Positions 34,276-42,877 of a stretch of DNA of 64,000 nucleotides are shown here, in pieces. The stretch is from Burkholderiales bacterium C2. GTDB taxonomy: Bacteria; Pseudomonadota; Gammaproteobacteria; Burkholderiales; Burkholderiaceae_C. The position numbers and the translations under genes were made by a program. The notes beneath the pieces were generated by a model. The model was not told where the DNA came from, made no database searches, and saw nothing but the letters and a program-made list of their open reading frames with translations. Numbering within the stretch: position 1 is the stretch's first letter; every line of letters starts with the position of its first letter. The DNA is taken from positions 124,001 through 188,000 of the forward strand of contig SCOI01000014.1 in NCBI GenBank assembly GCA_005503085.1, written 5' to 3'.

Positions 34276-35382
34276 TCAGTTGGGCGCCAGCATGAAGTGC
34301 GCGTACTTCGCGGCGATGTCGCGCCAGTCGCAGCCGGCCGCCGCGCCGCGCATCGCCTGCTCCAGCGCGGGCTGGTCTGCCTTGGCAGAAAGCACGGCGC
34401 GCACCAGGCCCTCGGCCATCTGCGGCCCCGGATCCACCCAGACGCCCGCACCCGTGGGCACTTGCTCGGGGAAGTCGCCTACCCGCGAGGCCAGCACCGG
34501 CTTCTCGAATGCGATTGCCAGTTTCAGCACGCCGCTGGTCGAGCCCTCGTGATAAGGCATCGCCACCAGATCGCAGGCGCAGAAATAGTTCTCCACCTCC
34601 TCGAACGGAATGCGCTCATTGCGCAACAGCACGTTCGGCAGACGGCCGAGCCGCTCGACCAGGGCCGCCAGCTCGGCCGGATGGTGGCGCGCATCAAAGC
34701 GCCCCGCCACGACGAACACCACATCGTCGCGATCCTTCATCTGCTCGGCGGCCTGGAGAAACTCCACCAAACCCTTGCGCGGCTCCAGGTGGCCAAAGAA
34801 CAGCACAGCATAGGCCGACTCGGGCGCCGTCCAACCGATGCGTCGGCGCGCCGTGGCTTTGTCCGGCGAGGCCAGGCGGAACAGGTCATAGACCCCGTGC
34901 GGCACCACCAGCATGGGCCGCTGCACGCCCATGCGCTCCAGCGCCGAGCGCGCCGCCTCCGAGTGCACCACCAGCCGATCAAAGCGCCGGTAGAACCAGG
35001 TGAATTCAGCTGCGCTCCATGGGCGCGGATAGTGCGGCAGCACATCATGAACCGTCAGAACGCAGCGAATGCCCAGCCACCGAAACACCGTGACCATCAG
35101 GCCTTCGATCAAGGGCACCTTCAGTTGGGCTTGGAATAGCAGCGCCCGAGGCCGCTCGGCGATGACGGCCGCGAAGAACCGCACGATGTCCAGCGGATAC
35201 CACCGTGAGCGACGGAAGAACCGGCGGACAGGAACGCCGAACGAATCAAAGGTCTTCGGCAGGGAGATACCCGTGACGACTTCCGTCGGGATCGTCTTGT
35301 TCAATTCCCTGGCCAGCGACAGGCTGTAATCCGTCAAGCCCGAATCGCCGGTGAAGCAAGCAACACTAATATCACGACGCAC
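34276..35382 (-). CDS. Glycosyltransferase family 4 protein
   Basis: A 368-aa GT-B glycosyltransferase. It starts with a GTG (MRRDISVACFTGDSGLTDYS). Supporting motifs are LTVHDVLPHYP, VVPHGVYDLF, FFGHLEPRKGLVEFLQAAEQM and AMPYHEGSTSGVLKLAIAFEKPVLAS, the last being the donor-binding EX7E-like region (here with Ser/Lys variation). Spacing to the polymerase gene upstream is 31 bases and to the next transferase seven, so it is within the operon. The downstream half is more GC-rich than the polymerase gene just before it. Likely forms one linkage of the repeat unit. Confidence 0.88.
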   Translation of the reverse strand: MRRDISVACFTGDSGLTDYSLSLARELNKTIPTEVVTGISLPKTFDSFGVPVRRFFRRSRWYPLDIVRFFAAVIAERPRALLFQAQLKVPLIEGLMVTVFRWLGIRCVLTVHDVLPHYPRPWSAAEFTWFYRRFDRLVVHSEAARSALERMGVQRPMLVVPHGVYDLFRLASPDKATARRRIGWTAPESAYAVLFFGHLEPRKGLVEFLQAAEQMKDRDDVVFVVAGRFDARHHPAELAALVERLGRLPNVLLRNERIPFEEVENYFCACDLVAMPYHEGSTSGVLKLAIAFEKPVLASRVGDFPEQVPTGAGVWVDPGPQMAEGLVRAVLSAKADQPALEQAMRGAAAGCDWRDIAAKYAHFMLAPN

Positions 35383-35413
35383 GAGAATTATTCCGAAAGT
35401 TCAGCATCACCAA

Positions 35414-36940
35414 TTAGAGTCGCTTCCGAGCAAAATCCGCTCGTCGCCCGACCGGACTCACGGGTTGTCGGTAGCGCCGCCTAAGCATTTCCGTGTAGCC
35501 AACCGTAAACCAGAAGAGGAACTGCATCGCACTCCCCCCCAGAACCGACATTTGATAAGGAAGCATCAGCGTCATACTTAATGCTGCGGCCGCACAAAAT
35601 GTAGCAGCTGCACGATCATGCCCAGGCTGCAAACCGCCATTCGCAAGCCGCCAGCTAACCCAAAAAGTGCGCAAGCAAATACCCAAGAAAATAGCAAACG
35701 CTAGGACTCCGCCATCCCAAAGCAATCTCGACATGGCATGCGCATCCAATCCCAAGCCATATTGCCGAACCGCCGTCCCCATTCCAATAGTGAAGCTACC
35801 TTCAATCGATGAACTAACGCCATGACCGATCAGCGCCGCGACAAAGCTGCCATGCTGAACATTCATTTGATACCAATGAATAATCGTTCCCACGCGGCCC
35901 CTGTGATCCGGCGTCACCATAAAGTCAGGATCAAATGTGTAGCCGAGTTGCTGCCCTGCAACTGCACCATCACCCCAGTATCTTATGTAGTACGTGACAG
36001 CAATAATCGAGAAAGCAAAAAAGCCTGCCACTGCAGCAGCAAGCGCAAATCGCGGATTCCGTCTCAGATCCGTCAGAAAAGCCACAACAAACAACACCGG
36101 TATAAGCACCAGCGTGACTTTTGTTTCCGCCACAAGAATAGGAATCAGCAGACAAACCACGATACCCACCGCGAGCCGCATACTCATAAGGCGATCTCGA
36201 CACAGCGCGGCGATCAGAACCATCACCAGCACCAGAAACGACGCCATCTCACCGGTATATCCACCTGTGAGAATATTTCCTCCAAACGTACCTACGATGG
36301 CCTCATCGGAGCGTCCGATAGCCCCTGCTTGCGCCGCCCGCCAAGGACCGACCACCACGAGCTGCCAAAGACAAAATGGCACCTGCAACAAGGCAATCCC
36401 GATAAATATTTTGAACAGCAGCCGGCCACTTTCAGGCTTGAATCCACCCCAAATCAGCAGGGCAGCAACCCCGATGTACGGTACATAGCTCCGCACACCA
36501 ACCATCGCTTGGACAAAGGGAATCTGGTTGACAACGCTCGAGAACAGCAGTGTCAGCAGGTACAGCACCACCAGCGGCACGAGTGAGCTGATGGGTTCTT
36601 TAGCGGCCTTGCCTCCCGCGATCCGGGCGGCAACCGTGATCAGCATGCTGCCGACGATGAGGGAACTGAGCCAGTTGGCCTGCCCGAACGATGCAAAGAA
36701 CTCCAAGACACCGGTGACCACCAGAGCAACAAAAGTTGCCAGGACGATATGAAGGCGGGGGCTGGCAATCACCGCCACGCCTATGAGCAAAGCCGACAGC
36801 ATGGCGACGGGCAATACCGCGCCTAACGCAGCAGCCAGCCCGCCGGCAATGCCGAGCACGATGGCGACGGCCAAGATGCCGAATGTTGCACCCGACCCCC
36901 GGTTGCCAGCAGGCCGCCTACGCACCATGCCCATTGCCAT
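35414..36940 (-). CDS. O-antigen ligase/polymerase-type membrane protein (Wzy candidate)
   Basis: A 508-aa protein with about 11-12 membrane segments and a large extracytoplasmic loop (about 315-395, with TFDPDFMVTPDHRGRVG), as in Wzy polymerases and WaaL ligases. In a locus with Wzx (39723) and Wzz-like EpsF it should polymerise repeat units in the periplasm. The protein is poorly conserved, as is normal for Wzy, so the call rests on topology and position. The base composition drops to about 50-53% GC over 35940-36060, well below its neighbours (about 65%), suggesting a separate origin. It starts one base after the stop of the pyruvyl transferase gene. Confidence 0.8.
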   Translation of the reverse strand: MAMGMVRRRPAGNRGSGATFGILAVAIVLGIAGGLAAALGAVLPVAMLSALLIGVAVIASPRLHIVLATFVALVVTGVLEFFASFGQANWLSSLIVGSMLITVAARIAGGKAAKEPISSLVPLVVLYLLTLLFSSVVNQIPFVQAMVGVRSYVPYIGVAALLIWGGFKPESGRLLFKIFIGIALLQVPFCLWQLVVVGPWRAAQAGAIGRSDEAIVGTFGGNILTGGYTGEMASFLVLVMVLIAALCRDRLMSMRLAVGIVVCLLIPILVAETKVTLVLIPVLFVVAFLTDLRRNPRFALAAAVAGFFAFSIIAVTYYIRYWGDGAVAGQQLGYTFDPDFMVTPDHRGRVGTIIHWYQMNVQHGSFVAALIGHGVSSSIEGSFTIGMGTAVRQYGLGLDAHAMSRLLWDGGVLAFAIFLGICLRTFWVSWRLANGGLQPGHDRAAATFCAAAALSMTLMLPYQMSVLGGSAMQFLFWFTVGYTEMLRRRYRQPVSPVGRRADFARKRL

Positions 36941-36941
36941 A

Positions 36942-38162
36942 TCAGCCTCTCAACATATTTGACGAGCCGAGCGCCGCTTCACGCAGCAAACGGGCCTTTT
37001 CGCGCAGCGTGTCGATGATGCTGGCGCGCTGTTGCTGAATTCGACCGAAGGTCTGCTGCATGCTTGCCAGCGTGAGATCTTTTGTCTCGACCAGATAGTC
37101 GATTGAGCCGAACAGGTCTTCGTTGAGCCCGCGTGCCTTGCGGCTGTAGCCGATGGACAGCGTGGGCACAGCCTGCGAGAAGGCGGCGACCGTGGCATGG
37201 GTGCGAGCGGCCACCAGGGAGTCCAGCCCGGCGATCACACCCTTAAGCTCGCAGGCGTTCAGGCCCGGCGGCAGCACATAGCAGCGATCAGGGCGGTCCA
37301 GACGCTCGGCCAGTTGCCGCAAATAGGTCAGATCGCTGTTGGCGGGCATTTCGGCTTGGTCAACGTGATAGATCAGGCAGATCTTGCGACCCTGGTCATC
37401 GATCAGCCAGCGCAGAAAGTCGAGCACCGTATCTTCGAGCGAACGACCACCGCCTTGTGCGCTGAAGAGTTTGCGGATCAGCGGGCTGACATTGAAGCCC
37501 ACGGCACCGCGGCATCGCTCCATGTCAACGCCCAGCGCGGCGCGTGGCTGGACCGAAGCGAGCCGGTAGGCCGGGTCGCCAACCACCTTGACGGGCAGAC
37601 CATAGTCTTTGGCCAAAGAGGCTGCCGAGGTGGTTTCGCGGACGGTGATGCCCTTGTAGCCGCGCAGATGCGAGCGCATGGCGGAGACGACGTTGCCGTT
37701 CGCCTCAAACGGCCCCACAGAGGCGGCCCACAGATAAGTGGGCTTGCCCAGGGCACGAGCACGATCGATCAGGCGGGACCACATATAGAGCGAGTGAATG
37801 CCATAGTCCAGCGAAATGATGTCACCACCAATCATCAGCACGGCATCGGCACTCGCCAGATCGGCCTCGACGGCGGCGCTGTAGCGCGGCAGCGGCGGTT
37901 GCACGCCGGCCATGCCCGGCAAGCGCTGCATCAGCGAGCACCACCACTTGAGGCTCGACGGCATCGCCGGGGCAGCAACGAAGCGCACACCATAGTCCGC
38001 GTGGTCAGGCCACTGGGCGATGTCAGCCGCAGCATCCACCGACGGCACCAGAAATTTGACGTTCGGGCCCTCTGTGGCTCGCAGTATGTCGATGGTGCCG
38101 CGCACCAAGGCCTCGCAGCCGCGATTGCCGAAACTGGTCTGACCGGCGAGATAGAAAACCAT
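36942..38162 (-). CDS. Polysaccharide pyruvyl transferase family protein
   Basis: A 406-aa protein of the polysaccharide pyruvyl transferase family (WcaK/CsaB/PssM group), which moves pyruvate from phosphoenolpyruvate to sugar hydroxyls as a ketal. Family features: AGQTSFGNRGCEALVRG at the N-terminus, ADAVLMIGGDIISLDYG, YLWAASVGPFE, FNVSPLIRK and SLVAARTHATVAAFSQAVPTLSIGYSRKARG with the conserved Arg-x-His. It would add negative charge to the polymer. The FrhB-like gene lies 69 bases upstream; the two families commonly travel together in polysaccharide loci. Confidence 0.9.
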   Translation of the reverse strand: MVFYLAGQTSFGNRGCEALVRGTIDILRATEGPNVKFLVPSVDAAADIAQWPDHADYGVRFVAAPAMPSSLKWWCSLMQRLPGMAGVQPPLPRYSAAVEADLASADAVLMIGGDIISLDYGIHSLYMWSRLIDRARALGKPTYLWAASVGPFEANGNVVSAMRSHLRGYKGITVRETTSAASLAKDYGLPVKVVGDPAYRLASVQPRAALGVDMERCRGAVGFNVSPLIRKLFSAQGGGRSLEDTVLDFLRWLIDDQGRKICLIYHVDQAEMPANSDLTYLRQLAERLDRPDRCYVLPPGLNACELKGVIAGLDSLVAARTHATVAAFSQAVPTLSIGYSRKARGLNEDLFGSIDYLVETKDLTLASMQQTFGRIQQQRASIIDTLREKARLLREAALGSSNMLRG

Positions 38163-38231
38163 GAACTATCGACTCCTAGAAGCAATTGACTGTGGGTTGA
38201 CCGGCATCGAAAAGGAAGAGAGCGAAGCCAT

Positions 38232-39662
38232 TCAGACCAACCTCAGCTTCCTGGCCACCCGACGCGCCAGTTCTCCGGGTCGGGTCAGCAAGGGCAGCTT
38301 GTAAATCCATTCCATGGCCCGGACGTAGCGACGCGTGCGGGCAGTGAAGACTGACAAGTCGGCGCTAAGGCGAGCCTCTGCGAATGCGCCGTGAGTGGCC
38401 TCGCCGAGCCCGCGCCTCAGGCGCACGATCATGCGCCGATAGAAAGACACCTGGGACAGGCTGACGAAGCCGCGCTTGGGTGGCGTCCACTGCCCACGTC
38501 TGGCCGCGTCCGCCTGGCGGACGGCCAAGCCGTCACGACGATGCCTGAAGTTCCCCTCCTGCGAGCGCACGATGTCGGCCAGCGACAAATCGTCGAGCTG
38601 AATCGCGCCGTCGGCCGCACCTTCACGCAAGAGCTGCTCCAGCACCGGATGGCGATTGACCAGCACGTTGGTGCCCTTGGGATCACCCACGTAGCGCGGC
38701 AACCAGGCGTCACCCAGGCAGATATCTGCTGCCTCGCCGAAGATATCGTCGCAATGGTCGCAGGCCCGCAGCTGGAACATGGCCTGGCCCCAGTTGTGGC
38801 CGTACAGCTCCCGCGTGCGCCTGATGACGGGCTCGGTACTGCCCTTGCGCCACGCGGCGAAGCGGTAGTCGTCCGAACGGGAGGTGCCCTCCTTGACTCT
38901 GAAATCGACGCGAGCCAACTCCTCGGGGGCAATACCGCATTGCCAGGCCAGCAGTTGTGCAAAGGCCTTGGTCTTCATGTGACCGCAGATCAGGGCAACG
39001 AAGAAGGTGAACTGTGCAGCCAGTTGGGTATCGTTCAGCGTCAGCAGGCGCATCGCCTTGACATAGCAGGGGACCCCCACGAAGGCGTAGCGCCTGCCGT
39101 TGCCCTTGAGCCCGGCCACTACGTCCGCAAAGTCGCAGTTGTAGTACTGCGACTTGCGCTTGGCGTGCAACTCCGCCGTCGTATGAGACACGGCGTACTC
39201 GAAGAGTTCTGCCCCGTCGCCCGTGCCGACATGCACCACGCCGTCGATGACGCCAGTTTCGAGCAAACGCTGCAACACCCAGGTCGTCAAACCGCCCGAA
39301 CTGCTGCGCATGACAGTCGCCTCATCGCGCACCTGTCCTGCCGACAGGCTCAGGTAGCGCCCGACTTCATCAGCCTGATGCGTCGCCCCGGCATGCACGA
39401 TGCGGGCGATCTCCGTCTCATCAAGAGCCGTGGGCGAGAACGGGCATGCTCGGGCGGCGCGTTGCAGGTCCTCGGGCTTTGCTTGCGCTATCACGGGCAC
39501 GCGCCGGTAGGTCTCGTCCTCGCTAAAGCGGATGCGCCCCTCACTCGCCACGGCGCATGCGCCACAGCCGACACAGAAGCCGCCGTCGATCACAGGCACG
39601 ATGCCCTTGTCGGCAGCGAGGGGCGATGTTGCCGCAGAGGCTGCAGCACTACTCATCAACAT
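38232..39662 (-). CDS. Coenzyme F420 hydrogenase/dehydrogenase beta-subunit-like protein
   Basis: A 476-aa protein of the FrhB/FdhB family. The N-terminus has a ferredoxin-like cluster motif CVGCGACAV (about 30-38) followed by ARACPFSP; the middle carries RSSSGGLTTWVLQ, FVGVPCYVKAMRL and ACDHCDDIFGEAADICLGDAW, giving further cysteines for an Fe-S site. True F420 enzymes are unlikely here; homologues in EPS loci next to pyruvyl transferases have unknown roles, and a flavin/Fe-S redox step on the glycan is possible. The start at 39662 has an excellent GGAGGG five bases upstream. Confidence 0.85.
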   Translation of the reverse strand: MLMSSAAASAATSPLAADKGIVPVIDGGFCVGCGACAVASEGRIRFSEDETYRRVPVIAQAKPEDLQRAARACPFSPTALDETEIARIVHAGATHQADEVGRYLSLSAGQVRDEATVMRSSSGGLTTWVLQRLLETGVIDGVVHVGTGDGAELFEYAVSHTTAELHAKRKSQYYNCDFADVVAGLKGNGRRYAFVGVPCYVKAMRLLTLNDTQLAAQFTFFVALICGHMKTKAFAQLLAWQCGIAPEELARVDFRVKEGTSRSDDYRFAAWRKGSTEPVIRRTRELYGHNWGQAMFQLRACDHCDDIFGEAADICLGDAWLPRYVGDPKGTNVLVNRHPVLEQLLREGAADGAIQLDDLSLADIVRSQEGNFRHRRDGLAVRQADAARRGQWTPPKRGFVSLSQVSFYRRMIVRLRRGLGEATHGAFAEARLSADLSVFTARTRRYVRAMEWIYKLPLLTRPGELARRVARKLRLV

Positions 39663-39722
39663 GATTCCCTCCGACCTGCCCAGCAGATCTGTCTACGGCA
39701 AACCTGCACCTAAAGCTGGAAC

Positions 39723-41264
39723 TCACCACACGAACACCTTCACCGGTAGGAGTTTGTTGATCATTGAGCGCTCTCCGTCAGCGAACGGCCGCAACAGGGC
39801 ACAGACCCCGAGGCAGACCGCCGCTGAAGCCACGAGCACGGCCAAGAGCGCGAGAGTGCCGCCAATGGCCGCATCCGCGAGTCCGACAGCGCGTAGCGCC
39901 AAAGCCGTCAGCACGATGGCCAGGGCAAACTTCGAGAGACTCAGCAGCGGCAAACGGAAGGCCATGCCAGAGGCTTTCAGATAGCCGACCATCACGGCGC
40001 CCCATGACAGTTCGGCCACGACCAGCCCGCCGCACAGCGACCATATGCCAAAGCTCGAATAACCCGCCACCCCAAGCCCGATACCGACGACGGAGACCAG
40101 GGTCGCAACAAGCCCACCGGAACCGATCTCCATCGTGAAACCTAGCAGCGCAATCACCGCGCGGATCGATTGGATGAACAGCAGAAACACGAAAAAGTAC
40201 AGGTAGGCGATGCCATCGGTCATGCGTCCGCCCGAGAGCAATGCCATCAACGGTTCGCCGGCAACCAGCAGCGCGGTCGTGATCGGCGCCAACATCAACA
40301 CATTGATCTTGATGACCGTACCCGCCAGTTGAACCAAATCCGACATGGACCGACCGCTAGTCTTGGCCGAGATGAATAGCGGGCGGACCCAGCCGATGAG
40401 CAGGTAGCTCGGCAGGTACTTCTGGATCGTGGCCGATAGGGCAGAGGCAAAGCCGAAGGCAGCGATGGCCTGCGTACCGAGCAGGCGGCTGACCAGCAGC
40501 TTGACCATCTCCGTCCCGGTCAGGAGGTAGATGACCTGCGAGAAGTAGGTGGGGATCGAGAACCGCAGTTGCCGGGCCATGGCCGGCACATGCAAGGTTT
40601 GCGCCACAGACTCGCGCGCCCGCCTTGCACCATACTGCAGCAACAGCCCGCAGGACGCCACAGCGCCGAGGGCAGAGGTGGCCACCTCGATGCTCAGCCA
40701 CAGTTCCAGCGGCACCTCATGCCTGCCTGCACCGCCGACCAGCAGCAGGCCGAGCAGCTTGCTTCCGTTCCTGAGCAGCGCGGAAGCCTGCGCCCGCCCC
40801 TGCTGCAGCATCGACTCGAATTCCACATCGATGAACCGCGCAATGCCTTCAAAGCACAAAAGCAGGGCAAACAGGCGCAAGACCGTGGTCGTGTATGCGG
40901 GGCCTGCGAGTTCGGCCAGCGTGGGAGCCGCGATGAAGATCGCCGCGCCGCACAACACCAGGGTGGCGACGCGATAGGCGGTGAGCCTATGCACCAAGGC
41001 CTGCAAGCCTACGCCGCCACCGGCCGGCCTCAGCTCCGGCAGGTAACGGAAAGCGATCGCATAGGCGCCGGGGCTTGCCGCCAGTTGCAGGATCTCGAAT
41101 GCCGCGAATAAGGTGATGTAGACCCCGTAGTGGTCGCGGCTCAGGGACCGAACCAACAGCAGCAGCGTCGCGATGCCGATCAGCACCGAGAAGACCTTGC
41201 CGATCGCGAAGTGGCTCAGGCTCTTCTTTGCAACCGCTGTTGTGCTCGGCCCATCCTTGGTCAT
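39723..41264 (-). CDS. Repeat-unit flippase of the MOP superfamily (Wzx candidate)
   Basis: A 513-aa protein with 12-14 predicted membrane segments. The start KKSLSHFAIGKVFSVLIGIATLLLLVRSLS, cited only to mark the first helix, followed by DHYGVYITLFAAFEI, matches the N-terminus of polysaccharide flippases (MATE/MOP). It should move lipid-linked repeat units across the inner membrane for Wzy. Its start overlaps the epsI stop by four bases. The C-terminal helices contain no extra domain. Confidence 0.88.
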   Translation of the reverse strand: MTKDGPSTTAVAKKSLSHFAIGKVFSVLIGIATLLLLVRSLSRDHYGVYITLFAAFEILQLAASPGAYAIAFRYLPELRPAGGGVGLQALVHRLTAYRVATLVLCGAAIFIAAPTLAELAGPAYTTTVLRLFALLLCFEGIARFIDVEFESMLQQGRAQASALLRNGSKLLGLLLVGGAGRHEVPLELWLSIEVATSALGAVASCGLLLQYGARRARESVAQTLHVPAMARQLRFSIPTYFSQVIYLLTGTEMVKLLVSRLLGTQAIAAFGFASALSATIQKYLPSYLLIGWVRPLFISAKTSGRSMSDLVQLAGTVIKINVLMLAPITTALLVAGEPLMALLSGGRMTDGIAYLYFFVFLLFIQSIRAVIALLGFTMEIGSGGLVATLVSVVGIGLGVAGYSSFGIWSLCGGLVVAELSWGAVMVGYLKASGMAFRLPLLSLSKFALAIVLTALALRAVGLADAAIGGTLALLAVLVASAAVCLGVCALLRPFADGERSMINKLLPVKVFVW

Positions 41265-41956
41265 CGACCGGCCCCCGAGGGATTGCCGAAGGCTCGGGCG
41301 CGATTCTCGCCCTGAACAGCCATCGCCATTTCCTCGATGAATTTCCGGTGAATACCATAGGCGCGCTCAGTGTCTGCATCGATGGTCGACACCCGCACCA
41401 GCATGCCATCCGGGATGATGCCGCGCGCGCTGTACGTCAGCTGAGCCATTTTCTGTTCTGTGCCACTGAGCGCGACGCGCTCGCCGACCACCATCCAGTA
41501 GGTGATGGGCTCGATGCGACTACCCTGCTGGGCCACGAGCAACCTGCTGGGTACCTGATGCGTGCCCACAGACACCGTCGACGTGCGATCACCGCGCACT
41601 TGAAAACCCTGTGCCGGGTAGCAGACATCCGGTCGATGAGCGCGTGTCCCGTCGGACTGGTCACCGCCATAAGCCACAGACAGCATCACGCGATCACCGG
41701 CCGAGTTCACATAAGTCCGGCTCAGGGTCTGGTTGTAGATCTTGTTCAGCACCGCCTGCTGATCGGGTGAAACAAGTTGCACCGGCCCGCGAGTGTCCTC
41801 GGACCAGCCAGCAAAACTGCCGGGAAACAATTGCGCCAGTTCCAGCTTCGGCCGCATGTCTGCCAAATGTTGCGTCGGACGCAAGGCGTTGGCGGCCAGC
41901 GCCGCCAGCACCGCCAGAACAGCAACCAGCACGGATTTCCATCGAGCGGCGGTCAT
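41261..41956 (-). CDS. epsI: Exosortase-associated protein EpsI (DUF3485)
   Basis: A 231-aa membrane-anchored protein with one N-terminal hydrophobic segment (about 8-24). Conserved EpsI features include FPGSFAGWSED, TYVNSAGDRVMLSVAYGGDQ, HRPDVCYPAQGFQV and ITYWMVVGE. EpsI is nearly always found with exosortases in EPS loci and is sometimes fused to them; its role is unknown. It overlaps xrtB and wzx by four bases each, so all three are translationally coupled. Confidence 0.93.
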   Translation of the reverse strand: MTAARWKSVLVAVLAVLAALAANALRPTQHLADMRPKLELAQLFPGSFAGWSEDTRGPVQLVSPDQQAVLNKIYNQTLSRTYVNSAGDRVMLSVAYGGDQSDGTRAHRPDVCYPAQGFQVRGDRTSTVSVGTHQVPSRLLVAQQGSRIEPITYWMVVGERVALSGTEQKMAQLTYSARGIIPDGMLVRVSTIDADTERAYGIHRKFIEEMAMAVQGENRARAFGNPSGAGR

Positions 41957-42870
41957 CGCTTGGACTCCTTGCGATGGGCCGGCAGAAAGAGTCCGAGAAC
42001 TTTGTCCAGACCGAGCATCAGCACCAGCGCGACCATGAACAGCACCATGCCGGCGAAGCCATGTACAAAGCCCTGGCCGGCCTCATCACCGAAGTGATAG
42101 GTGACCAAGACCAGAATCATCACGCGCACGATGTTGGCCACAAAGGCAGTAGGCACCAGCAAGATGGCGAGGGCCACATTGCGCACCGGATTGGTGTAGG
42201 CCATGAGGTTCATGTACAGCAGCCCCAAGGCTTCCAGCGTGAACATGCTGTTCAGACCGGCGCAGGCATCAGCCACCAGCAACTGGTACTGCCCGACAGT
42301 CATGATGACGCCGGAGCGCCCCACCGGATAGCCAAGGGCGTAAAGAATCGAGCTGGCGATTGCCGATACCGCTGACTTCAACGGTGCGGTCACTGCCGCC
42401 ACCAAGGCCTCGGGCAGCGGCACCATGAACAACATGAAGAACAGCGGGAACCAAAGCAAACGCAGTGCCGCGCGACCTTTGAACACCAAACACAAGGCCA
42501 TCAGCATGCCGATCTGCGAACCGATGGCAAACGTGACGATATCCTGGGAGCGGCCCACCGCATACAGCAGCAAGCTGAACAGCAAGAGCGGCCAGCCCAG
42601 CCAGCCCGCCGGCTGCGCGCTCAGGGCGGCTAGATCATGCCGGCGGCGGTACAGCAACCAGCCACTCACCGCCAGGATGATCGGGCCATGGCCCTGCTCG
42701 TCGGTGGCCCAGACGGTGGTGGACAGGTCCATCCAGGCCGGCACATACAGCAAGGCAAAGCCGGCCAGCAGCAAGCCCAATACCACCAGGTCGCCCCCGG
42801 CGGGCAGAAGAGGTTCACGCCCGCGCGACGCTGGAGGCGCCGCGTCGCGCGGATTGGTCGCGGCAGTCAT
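41953..42870 (-). CDS. xrtB: Exosortase B
   Basis: A 305-aa integral-membrane protein with about eight helices. The predicted sortase-like catalytic residues are all present: Cys203 in DACAGLNSMF, Arg249 in ANIVRVMI and His270 in FVHGFAGMVLF. Sequence and neighbours (EpsD, EpsE, EpsF, EpsG, EpsI) fit exosortase B rather than XrtA. Exosortases cleave C-terminal sorting signals, but no PEP-CTERM protein is encoded in this window. The start is the ATG at 42870 (MTAATNPRD), seven bases after the epsG stop; the frame is open further upstream inside epsG. Confidence 0.94.
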   Translation of the reverse strand: MTAATNPRDAAPPASRGREPLLPAGGDLVVLGLLLAGFALLYVPAWMDLSTTVWATDEQGHGPIILAVSGWLLYRRRHDLAALSAQPAGWLGWPLLLFSLLLYAVGRSQDIVTFAIGSQIGMLMALCLVFKGRAALRLLWFPLFFMLFMVPLPEALVAAVTAPLKSAVSAIASSILYALGYPVGRSGVIMTVGQYQLLVADACAGLNSMFTLEALGLLYMNLMAYTNPVRNVALAILLVPTAFVANIVRVMILVLVTYHFGDEAGQGFVHGFAGMVLFMVALVLMLGLDKVLGLFLPAHRKESKR

Positions 42871-42877
42871 GTGAGGC

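Noticed and set aside
35400-36300. A recent phage or genomic-island insertion at the low-GC stretch
   Set aside because: No integrase, tRNA or repeats flank it; the low GC is confined to one polymerase gene, which is usual for wzy.
38232-39662. A genuine coenzyme F420 hydrogenase subunit
   Set aside because: No other F420-related gene is present and the order is not known for this system; context points to the EPS-associated FrhB-like family.
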